From NCBI GenBank assembly GCA_947650365.1, contig OX393550.1, positions 114,337,532-114,401,531 on the forward strand: DNA of 64,000 nucleotides. Direction: 5' to 3'. Of the stretch, positions 27,025 through 37,335 are shown in pieces (the stretch's first letter is position 1; every line of letters starts with the position of its first letter). The translations under genes were made by a program, and so were the position numbers. The notes under the pieces were generated by a model that searched no databases, was not told the origin of the DNA, and saw nothing but the letters and a program-made list of their open reading frames with translations. The DNA comes from Chamaelirium japonicum (lineage: Eukaryota; Streptophyta; Magnoliopsida; Liliales; Melanthiaceae).

Positions 27025-27339
27025 TCAAGATGATGAGGCCGCAGAGCTGATCATGGAGTTTTGTCCTTCGACGACACTACCAGCCGAACCATCGCTTCCT
27101 TCCACTCGGAAAATATGAACCCGTATTGCCTTGGCTCCTTCGACAAACTCAAGAACACATGCGTCGCCATCTCTCAAGCGGTTCCCTCTCGAGAACTGCA
27201 TCCACCCGCTCCCTAGGCTCACACGGCCATCTCTCCTGTGACTGAACTTCACCGGCCATGGCCTCCCAGTAGGGTCGTGAAGGACCGTGTGTCTCTTCAT
27301 TTTCAGGTTGTGTTCTCTCACTAAAAACGCTGGAATCGA
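27025..27339 (-). CDS. B3-domain (REM-type) protein, last exon
   Basis: The terminal exon has 104 codons plus stop. It starts after an acceptor GGATTCAG and reads SIPAFLVREHNLKMKRH, then GRPWPVKFSHRRDGRVSLG, SGWMQFSRGNRLRDGDAC, VLEFV and VHIF. These are the later strands of a plant B3 DNA-binding domain (the W-V, GW-F-N-L-GD-C-FE pattern). It is followed by an acidic/Ser-rich tail ending ISSAASSS. REM-type B3 proteins are nuclear DNA-binding transcriptional regulators. The exon begins in phase 0. The exon at 47275-47423 ends in phase 0 and carries the first strands of such a domain, so the two together make one complete B3 fold. The target DNA and role of this protein cannot be read from sequence. 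Confidence 0.8.
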   Translation of the reverse strand, partial: SIPAFLVREHNLKMKRHTVLHDPTGRPWPVKFSHRRDGRVSLGSGWMQFSRGNRLRDGDACVLEFVEGAKAIRVHIFRVEGSDGSAGSVVEGQNSMISSAASSS

Positions 27340-27663
27340 CTGAATCCAGAATCAAAGGCGAGTGCATCGTTATTGCCATCAATGGAAATAAATTACCAGT
27401 AAATAAGCAAATTAAAGAGCTTCATAGTGAAGATTTGAATGGTTTGTGTACTCATTTAGAGCAAGGAGGAATATGAAGATTCTTCTCAAACTGTCACCAT
27501 ACATTCAAGAATAAAGTGGTAGCGATATGTTTAAGGTAATAGAAAGTTTATTTCAATTAATCAAACACATCCCAAGATCTCAAGAAACAAGAAAAGCATA
27601 TATTTACTACTGAAACTCTATTCAGCATGCACTAGTTTGCACTTTGTTAAACTACATCCCCCA

Positions 27664-28021
27664 CTTTAGGCAAGAACATGCTCGCCTCCTCTTCGCTGGC
27701 CAATAGGCCACGTGGCTCCTTCCTTTACCGGAATACTTATCCGAATATGCACAAGAAGAGGTTTTCGGCATCCTCTACTCGGTTATAGTTTCCTGACTAC
27801 TCGTGCCTTCCTCCTTTTGACAACCGGCCTATTGGTTGCTCTCTTTATCTTATTCACCTATTTGGTGACCTTGGTAGCTCGGTGCCCTAGGGTGTTGCCC
27901 TACTAGGGCCTTACCGAGGTCTCGGCACTATGCGGGGTAACCCTTGTCGAGCTCCTATGCCATGTGTAGCCTTCCCGTTGAGTCATACTTTACCCACCCA
28001 CATTAGATGGTGGATCTTCCT
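27664..28021. repeat. direct repeat, left copy (partner 28390-28783)
   Basis: Shares AACATGCTCGCC, GTGGCTCCTTCCTTTAC, TAGTTTCCTGACTACT, CCACGTGTAGCC or CCATGTGTAGCC, and CACCCACCCACA with the right copy, in the same order. These may be remains of LTRs of an old element with about 370 bp left between them. That middle part contains AGTCAGGTCAGATGCTCAAG and CTTGGGTTCCCTCAG. Confidence 0.6.
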
Positions 28022-28389
28022 TCGAGTTGACCTAAGAAATTTAAAAGAATACCTTGGGTTCCCTCAGAAACCACAGGCACTTTGACGCTCAAGTCAGGTC
28101 AGATGCTCAAGGGAAGAAGACGAAAGCAAGTAATAGAGTTCTCGGTTCTCGAACTGCATACCTCCGAGGCTAAGTGGGACTTTTTATATATCCAAAGGTC
28201 ATGAGTTGTTACCGTTCCTCACACACGGTGTCCTGCTCGAGATCTCCTTTCATCCTAGGTACAATTGTGCGAGGTGGCCGTTACGCTCCCACTACGCTAG
28301 GTAGTAGGTAACTCATTCCATGGTACCAATAATAATCGGGGATCCGCATTTGTGGGGTCTTTAAGGCAAGAAGAGATACTGTTGCCCCT

Positions 28390-28783
28390 CTTTAGGTGGG
28401 AACATGCTCGCCACCCCCCCCCCCCCCCCCCCCCCCCTCCCCCAATTGGCCAATGGGCCATGTGGCTCCTTCCTTTACTAGAATAATTATCTGAATACAC
28501 ACGAAAAGAGGTTTATGGCCTTGTCTACTCGGTTGTAGTTTCCTGACTACTATTATCTTTCTCCTTTGGATGATCAACTTGTCGGTGCTCTCTTTTCCAT
28601 AGTCACCTGCTCGGTGACTCTGCCAGCACAGTGTCCTTGGGCTTTACCATGCCAAGACCTTACTAAGGTCTTGAAACTATATGGGGCACTCCTCGCCAAG
28701 CGCTTGTACCACGTGTAGCCTACTCATTGGATCTTATTTCACCCACCCACAATAATCACCAACATGGGAAGTAGATCCTTCTC
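28390..28783. repeat. direct repeat, right copy, with 24-C run
   Basis: Partner of 27664-28021, about 75-80 percent similar by eye. It contains an uninterrupted run of 24 C at 28414-28437 where the left copy has TCCTCTTCG. Confidence 0.6.
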
Positions 28784-29843
28784 CCCTATCGAAAGGTGGT
28801 TGAGTATTCATCTAACAATTTCATATTCATTCTTTATCTGGGATGATGTTACAGTGCTACACCCATATTGTTTCTTACAGATGTCACTTTTTTCTTTATT
28901 CTTTTTTGTGTTTGTTTTGTAGGGAGGGATCCACCTAGCAACTTATTCCCGAGGAGAGGACTGATTATATTCCCATATGTCTTCATCACCTAATCTATAT
29001 CTATAATAAAAACCGATTCTCATGATCTAATTCGTGGGTGGCAATTGGGTTTGGTATCCTAAATGCATGTGGAATGCGAGGTTTGTTTTTTATCCACGAA
29101 CCTCAACAACCATGTAGAGGATAGAAACGGAACTAGTCAAGAGCAAATACCAGGAGATCGTTAGATGCAAAGAAATAATGTGGAGGCAGAGGTAGAGGGT
29201 AACACAGGTGAAGATCATAATATGACCTATGCGCATCAGATAGCGAATATGAGGCATCTGAAAACCTCACTACCAATCAAGAATATGACTATGTCAGAGC
29301 CAAAAGTCATTGGGTAAATCTTTTCAACATATTCCAAAAATATTTTTGTCTTTACCCAAGTTTAGTCTCTCCAAGTCGACTTGGGCGCTTTGTATGCCGG
29401 TCTTATAACCCCAAGGGAGGGAGCGGATTGGAAGTCCCTTTCATTGAGGTAGAGGTTGGGAGCACTCCTTTGGAGTTGATAGGCACTAGGGTATGATTGG
29501 TTTCCTTGTTCTTCCATCAAAGGTTTTGGAGCTCCATCATGATGAAGATTTTGCAATTGTTTCTAGCATCTACAGATGTGAACTCTCATAAAACATGATT
29601 AGTTACTCCTTGGCGATCCCGGTTTGGAAGGTGCCAGTAGGTGAGATGTGATCGTAAATCTACAATAAAATTGTAATTTGCAATTAAAGAAATAGAATCG
29701 TCCTTAATTGCAATTGAATGTGAGAAATACATGCAAATAGCAACATGGCATACACTGAAATATAAATCTGAAGCTATATTAGCAATATTCATCATGTTAT
29801 AATTTATAGGTATTTATTTGACGAAGCTTATACTTGCATGTAT
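28784..29843. other. unassigned intron sequence
   Basis: Probably the remainder of old retroelements. Around 29120-29300 a Glu/Asn-rich gag-like stretch is suggested but is full of stops. The minus frame at 29362-29556 has no recognisable motif. Confidence 0.3.
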
Positions 29844-30134
29844 GATCAATGGCTTTACTGAAATTGCCAAGAATAACTATAGTTGCTGAAAATATGGTTA
29901 GTTGGGTCATGATACTTAATGAAAGAGTCAAGAATGAGGCAGAAGAATCTAATGCAATGTGATGTTGATAAGCTCAGGTGGTTGTGTCAGATCGATGGCT
30001 TTACTGAAATTACCAAGAATGACTGTAGTTGTTGAAAATATGGCCAGTTGGATCATGATTGTTAATGAAGGTGCCAAGAAGAGGACTGAAGAATCCAATG
30101 CAAATTACAAGGAGGATGTTGATAAGCATATGTG
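29844..30134 (+). repeat. 146-bp tandem duplication
   Basis: ATGGCTTTACTGAAATTGCC...TGTTGATAAGC occurs at 29844-29989 and again, with about 15 percent change, at 29990-30134. Confidence 0.75.
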
Positions 30135-30345
30135 ATCGTACACATTCAAACGTGATACGGAGATGGTTCATCTGCGAAAATAGCTCTTTTTCAATGGATA
30201 AGAAACTCGAACCCCATAAGATTATCAAGAAAATCAATAATAAGGCACATGTTGTTGATCTTCTTGAAGACAAGGTGATAGGGAGCATGTTCAATATCGC
30301 ATATTAATACATGTGCCATTCATCTAAGGAGCAGGCATAACAAGT
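30080..30345 (+). pseudogene. Ty3/gypsy integrase C-terminal remnant
   Basis: With one stop (TGA near 30135), the plus strand gives EESNANYKEDVDKHM, then SFSMDKKLEPHKIIKKINNK, AHVVDLLEDKVIGSMFNIA. This matches the well-known tail of gypsy integrases (K-L-x-P-x-x-I-x-K-x-I-N-x-N-A-Y-x-V-D-L-P). The rest of pol is missing. Confidence 0.6.
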
Positions 30346-30722
30346 GGCTAACTCGAGCATGAGTTCACTTCAAGGAAAAGGAATTTTTTCAAAAAAGGTC
30401 ACTTATGACTTTGAGAAGCAAGGCGGATCATTTAGTGTAATTTTGAGAGGCGTAATTTTCAATTAGGCAGCAGAATCTTTATGGTTATTATTATCGTTTG
30501 AACGCTCTCAACAAGATCTATGCGACCCCAAGTGCCTAGGCATTTAGGGCGAGGCAAACTGAATATGTGAGTATAGGGTTTAGTCGATCCAACACCAGTC
30601 AAGAAGTCAGAATTTCCTAGTTTAGTAATCCACGTTTGTACCCATTTTTGAAGTTTTGCGAAGATCTGTTTAGTACTGTTGTCACTTCAAGTGTCCATTT
30701 GTCTAAGTTGTAGCTTTAGCAA

Positions 30723-30900
30723 TGTTACGAAGAGAGGGGGAGAGAGAAAAGGATTGGGGAGAAAACCTTCTTGTATTATCTCATTAATCTCACGTCACAT
30801 TACATAAAACTACCTCTCTTTATACAGAGAGAGAACTTACACCATAATGTTACCACAACCGAGGTGGGACTAATACAATACTAACACACTACATCTAATA
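30723..30900 (-). repeat. 3' LTR of element E
   Basis: Plus strand TGTTACGAAGAGAGGGGGAG ... ACACACTACATCTAATA. The TATA-like box is at about 30818-30825 (minus strand). A TGACGTGAG motif (bZIP-type site) lies at about 30791-30799. Confidence 0.9.
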
Positions 30901-31393
30901 CCCCCCGTCAAACTGATGTAAGGTATAAACCGACATCAGTTTGCTTAATAAAAGGAAGGAGAAAGAAAGGAAAAAAAAAAAATTACATCAAATAACCTTT
31001 TTTTTTTTTTTATGCTGAAAAGTAAAGATAGTGCCAGGGCGACCTGCAAGCAAGTCGTCCTGGAAACCCGATTGACCTGCAAGCAGGACAACCGGGGGAA
31101 CCCGGCCAACCTGTAAGCAGGTCAACCGGGGGAATTGGCAATGATCACGAAGGATCGGAGCGGAGGAAGCCGACGGTGATGGAAACCGGCAATAACGGAG
31201 GCCGAAAGGAGAGAGAGCGGCTAAGAAAAGATGGGAATGCGTGAGACCTCATAAGAGGCAAGCACCCGGCCGAAGCAAGTACTTGACACCTCTTAGAAGA
31301 TCTCAAGCATCACAGACAAAGAAGGAGAAGATGAAGAGTCGTAGCTCTGATAGGGTCACAAGACCAAGAAAAGGAAGAGGATCCAAAGGCCGG

Positions 31394-31785
31394 CACAAAA
31401 CAAGTGTGACCGGAACTAGAGAGGATCAAAAGCCGGCACAAGACAAGTGTGACCGGAACGAGAAAAGATCCAAAAGCCGGCGCAAAACAAGTGTGACCGA
31501 AACTAAAGAGGATCTAAAAGCCGGCACAAGACAAGTGTGACCGGAACGAGAAAAGATCCAAAAGCCGGCACAAAACAAGTGTGACCGGAACTAAAAAGGA
31601 TCTAAAAGCCGGCACAAGACAAGTGTGACCGGAACGAGAAAGGATCCAAAAGCCGACACAAAACAAGTGTGATCGGAACTAGAGAGGATCAAAAGCCGGC
31701 ACAAGACAAGTGTGACCGGAACGAGAAAGGATCCAAAAGCCGGCACAAAACAAGTGTGACCGGAACTAAAGAGGATCTAAAAGGT
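31394..31785. repeat. 44-bp tandem repeat array in element E
   Basis: About nine copies of a 43-44-bp unit, GCACAAAACAAGTGTGACCG followed by GAACTAGAGAGGATCAAAAGCCG. Two subtypes alternate (AAAACAAG...ACTA and AGACAAG...ACGA), which suggests a dimeric higher-order unit. The unit length is not a multiple of three, so it is not a coding repeat. Confidence 0.85.
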
Positions 31786-33029
31786 GCAAGGCGGATCGGT
31801 AGGGCGCAGAGCGCAAAAATACCAAGGCGCAAGGGCACGGAGCGAAGCGATGGGGTAGGCGAATCGACAAAGCGCAAGGGCATATGGTGCAAGACGGGCT
31901 GACAAAGCTCAAGGTGCAGCGGACGGCGGGCGCGGGACGACAAAGCGCAAAGGCACAGGGCGCCAAGGCGGCCGGATCAAACGGCTTAGGGCTCCGACAG
32001 CCAGCAAGACCGATAGGCGCGGGCTGGAGCCGAAGGAGGAGCGGTAGCGCGAGCGCAGGGCCGCAGAGAGAGCGCAACATATCAGAGCGCAAGGCGAAAA
32101 TGCGATGAACCGGCCAGGTACGGAAGGGCCAGATCGGGTGGCGAGATGCTATGAGCACAGGATCCGGGCGGCGCAAAGGGCCAAGTAAAAGAGGGTTGGA
32201 TCGGGTGCAGAGGGCCGTGTCGGGTCGGATGCAGCAGATCATAGACGGCAGTCCGGTGTAAAGCACAAGTGCAGCAAATCAAAAAACACAGCCATCCGAT
32301 GCAAATCGGATCACGGCCAGGGTCGGAGGACAGGATGCGCTCAGACGGCAAGGGACGGTTGTGATCAACTAAAGGTAAGAAAAGAGTTGGTCGGATGAGA
32401 GGGAGGATCTGGATGATGGACGGATCCCGTCAACGGGTGCGATCATACCAGCACTAAAGAGAGGAGATACCACCGGGACACCACCGGGACATCCAAAAAA
32501 GATGGGATCTGAAAGGGACACACAGGGAGAGAGAGACAGATTTAATAAAGAGAGGACTAATACAATAGAGAGGGGGCAAGGGACGGCTGTGATTCGAGAT
32601 GAAAGGGATAGCAAATCGGATGGCTAAAGAGAGAGAAAGATTTAATAAGGAGAGAGAATGGAAAAGAAAAGAGAGGACACCACCGGGACATAAGGGACAC
32701 ATAGGACACAAAGGATTGGCCTCCGGTACGGGATAACCGGGCGGTGCGGGATAGTGTTGAACGGATCGGATTCGGTGCGGGATAACCGGACGGTGCGGGA
32801 TAACCGGGCGGTGCGGGATAGGGCCGAACGGATCGGATTCGGTGCGGGATAACCGGGCGGTGCGGGATAGGGCCGAACGGATCGGATTCGGTGCGGGATA
32901 ACCGGACGGTGCGGGATAACCGGGCGGTGCGGGATAACCAGTCGGCAGGTGTGCAGGATACTCGATCGGAGTCCGGAGGAGACAGGAGCGGGGGCCGAGG
33001 CCGGGACCAGGGCCGAGCCGGAGACGGGA

Positions 33030-33175
33030 GCTGCGGCAGGGGCCGGGGCCGGGGCCGGGGCCGGGTCCGGGGTCGAGGTCGGCAGCAGGGGCCGGGGCCG
33101 GGGCCGGGGCCGGGGCCTGATCGGAGACTGGAGCGGGGCCCGGGCCGGGGCCGGGGTCGAGGTCGGCAGCAGGGG
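33030..33175 (+). repeat. (GGGGCC)n-type G-rich tract in element E
   Basis: Runs of GGGGCC (33038-33067, 33091-33116 and around 33140-33155). These are able to form G-quadruplexes on the plus strand, which is antisense to the element. Confidence 0.8.
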
Positions 33176-33525
33176 TCGGAGAACAAGCTGGAGCCGAACC
33201 AGGTGGCGGGGTCGAGGTCGGCAGCAGGGGTCGGAGAACAAGCTCGTCGTAGGGCCCGGTGGAAGACCAAGCAGCTCGAGCGCGACTTCGACCGCCTCAG
33301 GTCCTCCTACGACGAGCTCCCAGAGCAGAAGCGGCAGAAGGCGGAGGACCGGGTGAGCACCCGGAGCAGGAGACGGGGCTGGGACCTCGCAAGAGCCCGC
33401 AAGAGACGAAAAAAAAAAAATATTATTTTCTTCCCGGCCTCCTCGATGTCGTCGACGACAACCGAGGAGGCCGAGGCCGGAGAGGAGAGCGTCGAAACCC
33501 TAGGCGGGGGTTGGCTCTGATACCA

Positions 33526-33703
33526 TGTTACGAAGAGAGGGGGAGAGAGAAAAGGATTGGGGAGAAAACCTTCTTGTATTATCTCATTAATCTCACGTCA
33601 CATTACATAAAACTACCTCTCTTTATACAGAGAGAGAACTTACACCATAATGTTACCACAACCGAGGTGGGACTAATACAATACTAACACACTACATCTA
33701 ATA
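33526..33703 (-). repeat. 5' LTR of element E
   Basis: I see no difference from the left copy over 178 bp. The primer site lies at 33510-33525. Confidence 0.9.
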
Positions 33704-34093
33704 AGCAAAGTATTGTGCATAAATGCTTTTGGTCAAAGCTTCAATCTGTAGTTCAGTTAGTAGAGCTATTGGCTCCTCTAAACGAGCTTTTCAATGGTTA
33801 CCAAACACTTCTAAACATACTTAAGACTCCTGAAAAGCACATTTGGGCAGCCCAACCGCACAGCCAAATGGGTCATAAGTGTCTTGTAGAGTTTGATTTT
33901 GTTTCAGAGTTGTTCTAACATTTTTTATTTATTTTTTATTTTAGGAAAGTGAGGATTAGAGGGTTCTAAAGTCTTCAAAAGGAGAGCAAGGATTTTAGTA
34001 TCGTCATAAGTATAACTTCCTGTTTTTGGTTTCTACTTTTCTAGTGTTGATTCAAGGATCCCTGGTGGATTCAAGTGTTTCTCGAGAGAACGG

Positions 34094-34192
<99 letters not shown>

Positions 34193-34527
34193 ATGGTGCA
34201 CCATGGACGCAATACCAGAACCAATCCAGTGTGAGAGTATTGTGGCAACTCCACACCACAACTAGATAGGTGATGATTTAAATCCAGATGTGGACTCCCC
34301 CTAGCTTCTTGAGCTAGGCCTGTGAGTTTGCTTTTGTGCCTCCCTAATCCCTGTGTATTAATATATACATGTAGTATCAGTCAAACCCCCATCAATCGTC
34401 GCTGACTTTGCTAAAAAAAAATATGGGGATAAGAGGAATGGTGATGCCCACTCCATATTGACGGATTTGACTGTGAAATTGTAGATATCCCTTCTCTTTC
34501 TTGGATAGTTGTGGACCTAGTTCTTTC
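33704..34527. other. intron sequence with (CT)n at 34098-34191
   Basis: About 47 CT units, then mixed sequence. The Ser/Leu and Arg/Glu frames through the CT tract are artefacts. No gene is seen. Confidence 0.6.
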
Positions 34528-34666
34528 TGTTAATGTATATACCGGGTCGGGTTCTATGTACAGTCGGGTCGGATTCTATGTGTATACATGTACTTATATA
34601 TTGGGCTTTAGTCCCTCAATGAGAACCACTCCATTCTCTCCAAACCCTAGATGTCATCTCCTAACA
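34528..34666 (+). repeat. 5' LTR of B
   Basis: 139 bp, TG...CA. CTTTC duplication to its left. Confidence 0.92.
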
Positions 34667-35605
34667 TGATATCAGAGCTTTAAGGTTTCTCCGCGGTGAA
34701 GGCGACTCCTCCGGCAGCCCCTCCAGCACCCTCCTACACCCGATTCCCCCCCTCCGGCAGCCCCTCCAGCATTCGGCAGACCCTCCAGCCCCCTCCTGCA
34801 CCCGATTCCCCCATCCGGCGGCCCCTTCAGCACCCTTTTGTACCTGATTCCCCCCTCCGGCAGCCCCTCCAGCACTCCGAAAACCCTCGTCGCCTTCTCC
34901 TGCACCTCCTGCAGCCCCCGCCGCCCCTCCAGCACCCGATTCCCCCCTCCGGCAGCCCCTCCAGCACTCCGGCAGCCCCTCCAACCCCCTCCTGTACCCG
35001 ATTCCCCTCTGGCAGCCCCTTCAGTACCCTCCTACACCCGATTCATCCCTCCAGTAGCCCTTCAGCACTCTCCTACACCCGATTCCCCCCTCCAGCAGCC
35101 CCTCCAGCACTCCGGAAGCCCCTGCCGCCCCCTCCTGCACCTCCTGCAGCCCCTGCCGCCCCCTCCTGCACCTCCTGCAACCACCACCGCCCCCCTCCTG
35201 CACCTCCTGAAACCCCGCCGCCCCCCGTCTGCATCTCCTGCAGCACCTCACGCCCCTCCTCTTCCAACAGAACCCCCCCTGCAGCCCCTCCGACCCCCCC
35301 GCCATCCCCTGAAGCACCCGCCGCCCTCTCTTGCACCCCCTGACGCCCCGCCGCCCCCTTTCTGCACCTCCTGCAGCCCACACCGCCCCCTTCCTGCACC
35401 CCCTGCTGCCCCCCATCGCACCACCGCTCCTCCCCTGGCCCTCCTCCTCCGGTCCGTCTCCTCTATACCGGACTGCCCGGGACCTCTTTTGTGCCGGCTC
35501 GCTCCTGTACTTCAGGGGTATGGCTTCATACAGCATCTCTCGACTCCCATATTGCCTGCACATAGTAGCTGATCGTCGAGTCCCTTCGTCTCCTCGTTTT
35601 GATGG
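34667..35605 (+). other. proline-codon-rich leader of B
   Basis: C-rich tandem words (CCGATTCCCCCCTCCGGCAG, CCCCTCCAGCAC, CTCCTGCACCTCCTGCA) repeated many times. Long Pro/Ser/Ala frames are open in two registers. This occupies the place between the primer site and pol where gag should be, and no gag motif is seen. Near its end (35510-35605) it contains the segment GGTATGGCTTCATACAGCAT ... TCCTCGTTTTGATGG, also present in A at 39228-39315. There it is followed without a break by pol sequence. Confidence 0.7.
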
Positions 35606-35746
35606 TGTTAATGTATATATAGATGGGTCGGGTTTACTGTACAGTCGGGTCGGGTTGTATAGTGATACATGTACATATATTGGGCTTGAGTCCCTTAATG
35701 GAATGCATTCTATTCCTCTCCAAACCCTAGCAGTCATCTCCTAACA
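35606..35746 (+). repeat. 5' LTR of A
   Basis: 141 bp. Followed at 35747 by the initiator-Met primer site TGGTATCAGAGCTC. Confidence 0.95.
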
Positions 35747-36045
35747 TGGTATCAGAGCTCTAGGGTTCTCCCGCGCGGCGACGTCGACGACGGTCTTCTC
35801 CCTCCGGCAGCACCTCCCCTCCGGCCTCCATTCACCCGATCGGCAGCCCCCCCGCCCCTCCTCCTCCACCCGACCACCCCGTCCGGCCCCCTTCCTCCAC
35901 CCGACCACCCCGTCGGCCCCCCTTCTCTACCCGCCCACCCCCCCGGCCCCCTTCTCCGCCCTACAGCCCCCCGCCGGCCCCCCTTCTCCACCCGCCCACC
36001 CCCCCGGCCCTCCTCCTCCGCCCTACAGCCCCCCTGCCGGCCCCC
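35747..36045 (+). other. leader of A, first part
   Basis: C-rich repeats (CCCGACCACCCCGTCCGGCC and similar). It continues after element C at 38812-39110. Confidence 0.75.
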
Positions 36046-36530
36046 TGATGCAGGCGCGCGTCGTCGAAGGACGGTTGATGAAGACGATGTAATATTTTTG
36101 GTATTTTCTTTGTAAAAAGATAACTAGTGATACGGAATCACCGAGAGGAAGTGGCGGAGGGGGTAAGAACTGTGACAGAGAAGAAAAGACTAGAAGCTTA
36201 GACGAGAGGGGGCCTGAAATCTATCAGGATACAAGGTGGGGACTCAAATCCATGAGCCAACAAAGGCATCCGCCATCAATTTTCACATAATAATCTGTCT
36301 TTCAATGGTTACAATGGGGGCCTTTAAATAGGCTAAAAGAAAAGATAAAAATGGCAACAAATTTAAAAGCCAATAAGTATTCTAACAACTTGCCTAAAAA
36401 TAAAGATCTCAAATAAAAAAAAAAGATTCTAACAGATATCATAAGAGATATCCTGCCTTATTCATCCATGGCAGGCTAGGATGGGCCTTCGGGTGGGCTA
36501 ACGGGATTGGGCCCAAGTCGGATCACATCA
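36046..36530 (-). repeat. 3' LTR of C
   Basis: Plus strand TGATGCAGGCGCGCGTCGTC ... GTCGGATCACATCA. Confidence 0.9.
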
Positions 36531-37335
36531 TTCGCTTCCGCTGCGAAGAACTCGCCCTCGAGTTCATACGATAAAGCGCAATCTTTATCGAGGTTTTCGC
36601 CGATGTAGTATCTGTCGTCAGGAGCTGATGGTGGAGGCCCAACAGATGATGTCTCACTATACCGAAGTTACCACCGGGGTCCCATGAGAAGGTATCACTG
36701 CTGTCGATCTGGAAACACACACCAAAGCGATGCTGGGGTAGACGACCGAGTCGGATAGTAATATCAGACCGCTGCAGTAGCTCGAACATCGGCTCGCCTG
36801 AACGGAGGTAGAGCTGAACAAACACTGTAGTCACCAATAGTCGGTCCAGCCCAAGAAAATCAATATGTTGAAGCTCGGCTAGAGAGACATCCTCGAAAGA
36901 ATCCGCAGTATGTGGTAGCATGGCGGGCGGCAGAAGATCCTCTGGAAGGGGAAGCTCGTCTGCTGGTGGTGGTACTGGAGGTGATGGATCCACCAAAGAT
37001 ACAACTGGAGGGAGCTCTGTCGGTGGTGGAGGCTCTACTGAAAGTGTTGGAGGTGGAAACTCATCTGTGGAGGCCGCTAGAGATGAGGCCATTTGTTGTA
37101 ACTCCCATTCAATCCCACAAGCTATCTCATAGGCTTCGTCCAAATCCCTCCAAGATCTAGGTGAAAACTGGCCCTTTATGTCGGAGCGGAGTCCTCTAAC
37201 GTATAGTACCACTGCCAAGAAATCTGTCTCTGAAAAACCATAGCGGATCATGCACCGATAAAATACTGAAGTGTACTCATAGACGGAGTTGTTCCCTTGA
37301 TGACAACGAATCAACCCTTGCATCTTGGCATCCAT
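36523..37335 (-). CDS. gag-like protein of element C
   Basis: An intact ORF of 270 codons. Residues 1-90 hold a retrotransposon gag core: MDAKMQGLIRCHQGNNSVYE, YTSVFYRCMIRYGFSETDFL, then VLYVRGLRSDIKGQFSPRSW and DLDEAYEIACGIEWEL. The YxxxFxxxxxxxGxSE and FxxGLRxxI pattern is that of the gypsy-type gag family. Next is a Pro/Ser-rich stretch (about 95-140), then a C-terminal part of unknown fold with FLGLDRLLVTTVFVQLYLRS. There is no CCHC zinc knuckle and no protease. Gag proteins form the virus-like particle in the cytoplasm. The last codons reach into the LTR junction. Element H has a decayed counterpart. Whether this one is expressed cannot be told. Confidence 0.65.
   Translation of the reverse strand: MDAKMQGLIRCHQGNNSVYEYTSVFYRCMIRYGFSETDFLAVVLYVRGLRSDIKGQFSPRSWRDLDEAYEIACGIEWELQQMASSLAASTDEFPPPTLSVEPPPPTELPPVVSLVDPSPPVPPPADELPLPEDLLPPAMLPHTADSFEDVSLAELQHIDFLGLDRLLVTTVFVQLYLRSGEPMFELLQRSDITIRLGRLPQHRFGVCFQIDSSDTFSWDPGGNFGIVRHHLLGLHHQLLTTDTTSAKTSIKIALYRMNSRASSSQRKRMM

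Larger units (their letters stand above)
30723..33703 (-). mobile_element. young non-autonomous LTR element E
   Basis: Two LTRs (30723-30900 and 33526-33703, 178 bp each) that appear identical, flanked by the 5-bp duplication AGCAA (30718-30722 and 33704-33708). In element sense the LTR runs TATTAGATGTAGTG ... CTTCGTAACA, with a TATA-like GTATAAAG. Next to the right LTR lies the primer site TGGTATCAGAGCCAACC (initiator tRNA-Met). Next to the left LTR is a purine tract GACGGGGGG. The interior (about 2.6 kb) has tandem repeats and GC-rich sequence but no gag, protease, RT or integrase. It must move using proteins of another element. Confidence 0.9.

Noticed and set aside
31241-31902. Lys/Arg-rich ORFs and a CRISPR-like look of the 44-bp repeats in E and F
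   Set aside because: The repeats are head to tail with no unique spacers, the unit is not a multiple of three, and the array lies inside a plant LTR element.
32557-33520. Long Arg/Pro/Gly-rich ORFs in E on both strands (also 49875-50810 in F)
   Set aside because: Produced by GC-rich low-complexity sequence, with no domain and overlapping frames on both strands.
34026-34269. Ser-Leu and Arg-Glu repeat ORFs on both strands
   Set aside because: Pure (CT)n microsatellite.
34696-35744. Pro-rich ORFs (215-244 aa) that could be taken for extensin-like proteins
   Set aside because: They are the repeated leader of Copia element B. They run in two frames at once and into the LTR of A.
35747-35760. 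TGGTATCAGAGC strings as possible tRNA genes (also 17707, 56643 and minus-strand copies)
   Set aside because: They are primer-binding sites directly inside LTRs, and no tRNA cloverleaf surrounds them.
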